NCBI GenBank assembly: GCA_001805765.1
Contig: MHGW01000010.1
Location: forward strand, 4,453-10,985
Direction of reading: 5' to 3'
Length of the DNA stretch: 6,533 nucleotides
DNA from: Omnitrophica WOR_2 bacterium RIFCSPLOWO2_01_FULL_41_12
GTDB taxonomy: Bacteria > Omnitrophota > Gorgyraeia > Gygaellales > Profunditerraquicolaceae
Below, in pieces: positions 6,302-6,533 of the stretch; position 1 is the stretch's first letter, and every line of letters begins with the position of its first letter. The notes under the pieces are model-generated. The model had not been told where the DNA came from and did no database searches. It saw nothing but the letters and a program-made list of their open reading frames with translations. Both the position numbers and the translations under genes were made by a program.

Positions 6302-6406
6302 ATGCCGAATGTGGCTACTCAAGCAGCTATAATTTATAAATTAAAAAAGAGGCAGAAAGAGCGCAAAAGTCAATCTTACCTTAGGAAGGGGGTAAATACA
6401 AAATGA
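6302..6406 (+). CDS. Possible 34-codon leader ORF overlapping the pilin start
   Basis: An ATG at 6302-6304 opens 34 codons (starts MPNVATQAAI, ends RKGVNTK) ending in TGA at 6404-6406. The stop overlaps the pilin ATG as ATGA, the same junction as recA/htrA. The product would be very basic, rich in Lys, Arg and Gln, with no signal or membrane segment, and I recognise no family. In favour are the exact stop-start overlap and the position just downstream of a good promoter. Against are its short length, the lack of a properly spaced ribosome site, and a predicted transcript start only about 4 nt upstream, which would make it nearly leaderless. It could be a leader peptide coupling pilin translation, or chance in a 5' untranslated region. 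Confidence 0.3.
   Translation: MPNVATQAAIIYKLKKRQKERKSQSYLRKGVNTK
6330..6343. repeat. 14-nt perfect palindrome in the pilin leader
   Basis: TAATTTATAAATTA reads the same on both strands. It overlaps a TATAAT (6328-6333), a possible second -10 element for the pilin that has no matching -35. A dimeric regulator could bind here, but an AT-only palindrome of this length can also arise by chance in AT-rich intergenic DNA. Confidence 0.35.
6384..6392 (+). promoter_or_regulatory. Shine-Dalgarno sequence of the pilin gene
   Basis: GGAAGGGGG lies 10 nt before the pilin ATG at 6403. Flanking TTACC (6376-6380) and GGTAA (6391-6395) can pair, so the site may sit partly in a small hairpin. It lies inside the last codons of the possible 34-codon ORF. 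Confidence 0.65.
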
Positions 6407-6533
6407 GAAAAGGTTTTACGCTCGTAGAAATTATGATCGTCGTAGCCATCATTGCCTTATTGGCAGCAATCGCTATACCTAATTTGTTAAGTGCGAGAAG
6501 AACGGCTAATACTGCAGCAGCAAAATCTACTCT
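6403..6533 (+). CDS. Type IV pilin / pseudopilin, N-terminal part (cut by right window edge)
   Basis: The 43 complete codons visible begin MRKGFTLVEIMIVV and continue through a hydrophobic stretch to AIPNLLSARRTANTAAAKSTL. This is the class III signal of type IV pilins and type II secretion pseudopilins. It has a short basic leader (MRKG), prepilin-peptidase cleavage between Gly4 and Phe5, N-methylation of Phe, Glu at mature position 5 (Glu9 here), and a hydrophobic helix (about 8-28) that anchors the subunit in the inner membrane before assembly. Such subunits build pili for adhesion, motility or DNA uptake, or secretion pseudopili. The C-terminal globular domain that separates major pilin, minor pilin and GspG types is outside the window, so no symbol is given. 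The gene diverges from recA and probably starts its own unit from the promoter at 6263-6291. Confidence 0.92.
   Translation, partial: MRKGFTLVEIMIVVAIIALLAAIAIPNLLSARRTANTAAAKST

Noticed and set aside
6300..6402. c-di-GMP (GEMM) riboswitch in the pilin leader
   Set aside because: GCGCAAAAG at 6361-6369 loosely recalls the GACGCAAAGC core, and such riboswitches do precede pilin genes. However, the first-helix GGCAAACC-type segment and the GNRA tetraloop stem are missing.
6272..6406. Longer version of the small ORF starting from GTG 6272
   Set aside because: It would begin upstream of the predicted transcript start and has no ribosome site before it.
1..6533. Mobile element, CRISPR array, tRNA or rRNA
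   Set aside because: No transposase-like frame, terminal inverted repeats, regularly spaced repeats, cloverleaf or rRNA-like sequence was seen on either strand by eye.

Overview
The window is bacterial and has two divergent transcription units. A leftward (- strand) block of five tightly packed genes fills positions 1 to about 6130: recA, an htrA/degQ-type periplasmic protease gene, recX, alaS and the 5' part of hisD, which runs off the left edge. A rightward (+ strand) unit starts near 6263 and enters a type IV pilin/pseudopilin gene cut by the right edge.

The leftward genes look like one operon. recA/htrA overlap by 4 nt (ATGA), htrA/recX abut (TAAATG), recX/alaS are 9 nt apart and alaS/hisD 4 nt apart. 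A consensus sigma70-type promoter (TTGACA, 17 nt, TATAAT) lies upstream of recA. Its predicted leader of about 63 nt contains a strong hairpin, then an excellent Shine-Dalgarno sequence. RecA performs recombinational repair and SOS activation, RecX modulates RecA filaments, and AlaRS charges tRNA-Ala. HtrA handles envelope protein quality control and HisD completes histidine synthesis. The recA-recX-alaS order is a known bacterial arrangement; htrA between recA and recX and hisD at the tail are the unusual parts.

The gene-poor part is the 339-bp stretch between the recA and pilin starts (6064-6402). It holds the recA promoter and leader hairpin, a weaker hairpin followed by a T-run on the - strand, and a near-consensus promoter facing the pilin. 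It also holds a possible 34-codon ORF whose stop overlaps the pilin start, and a 14-nt perfect palindrome. This is the least explained part of the window.

Organism: a Gram-negative-type cell with an envelope protease, type IV pili or a type II secretion-like machine, moderate to low GC and sigma70 promoters. The pilin N-terminus and the look of the proteins recall candidate phyla such as Omnitrophota, or else Deltaproteobacteria/Elusimicrobiota-like lineages. This is an impression from memory, not a demonstrated assignment. No mobile element, CRISPR array, tRNA or rRNA was seen, and no clearly novel multi-gene system is present.
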